From contig JADGOK010000052.1 of assembly GCA_017882985.1 (NCBI GenBank), forward strand, positions 1-6,594: a DNA stretch of 6,594 nucleotides. The letters are read 5' to 3'. A model generated the notes under the pieces. The model did no database searches, was not told the DNA's origin, and was given only the letters and a program-made list of their open reading frames with translations. Positions 6,539 to 6,594 of this stretch are shown here, in pieces. This DNA is from Acidimicrobiales bacterium. GTDB lineage: Bacteria > Actinomycetota > Acidimicrobiia > Acidimicrobiales > RAAP-2. The position numbers were made by a program, and so were the translations under genes. The stretch's first letter is position 1. The number at the start of each line of letters is the position of its first letter.

Positions 6539-6594
6539 TACGTGAGTGACAGTTCCCGGCGCAGATCGTCGAGTCGGGGCGTCTGCTCCCAGGT
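6538..6594 (-). CDS. metK: C-terminal end of S-adenosylmethionine synthetase, partial
   Basis: Eighteen codons and a TAG stop enter from the right edge, reading TWEQTPRLDDLRRELSLT. The pattern W-E-[KQ]-T-x-[KR]-x-x-x-L-[KR] is the characteristic tail of MetK (E. coli ends FPWEKTD followed by LRDAAG), and metK lies directly upstream of priA in many actinobacteria. MetK makes S-adenosylmethionine from methionine and ATP. With so little sequence the call rests on this tail motif plus gene order. The stop overlaps the priA GTG by one base. Confidence 0.75.
   Translation of the reverse strand, partial: TWEQTPRLDDLRRELSLT

Overview
This is a compact, single-direction stretch of GC-rich bacterial housekeeping DNA. 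Read on the minus strand (right to left) the order is metK (last 18 codons only), priA, def, fmt, rpe, ribD, ribBA and ribH (cut off by the left edge). The high GC content, the helicase-dead form of PriA and the chain metK-priA-def-fmt-rpe-rib point to an actinobacterium (Actinomycetota). The sequence style of RibBA would fit Acidimicrobiia, but that is a guess that a phylogeny would have to confirm.

Layout. Right end: the C-terminus of S-adenosylmethionine synthetase, whose stop codon shares one base with the GTG start of priA. 6538-4826: PriA, a 570-residue replication-restart protein that keeps a zinc-binding region but has lost the ATPase motifs. 4806-4273: peptide deformylase. 4272-3400: methionyl-tRNA formyltransferase, directly abutting def. 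3370-2681: ribulose-phosphate 3-epimerase. 2684-1698: RibD. 1698-478: bifunctional RibBA. 491-1: RibH (lumazine synthase), missing its last residues. The only non-coding gaps are 19 bp (priA-def) and 29 bp (fmt-rpe). The other junctions overlap by 1, 4, 1 and 14 bases or abut exactly, so no internal promoter or terminator is visible and all the genes are probably cotranscribed and translationally coupled. No RNA gene, mobile element, CRISPR array or riboswitch was seen.

How the genes fit together. Fmt and Def put on and remove the formyl group of initiator methionine. Rpe interconverts xylulose-5-P and ribulose-5-P, and ribulose-5-P is a substrate of the RibB half of RibBA. RibA (GTP cyclohydrolase II), RibD, RibB and RibH then give 6,7-dimethyl-8-ribityllumazine, one step short of riboflavin. 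Riboflavin synthase (ribE) is not between ribD and ribBA, where many actinobacteria have it, and rsmB is not between fmt and rpe.

I found no undescribed system here. The best second-look items are an in-frame ATG followed six codons later by TAG just ahead of rpe, the missing ribE and rsmB, and the altered zinc site in an already degenerate PriA.
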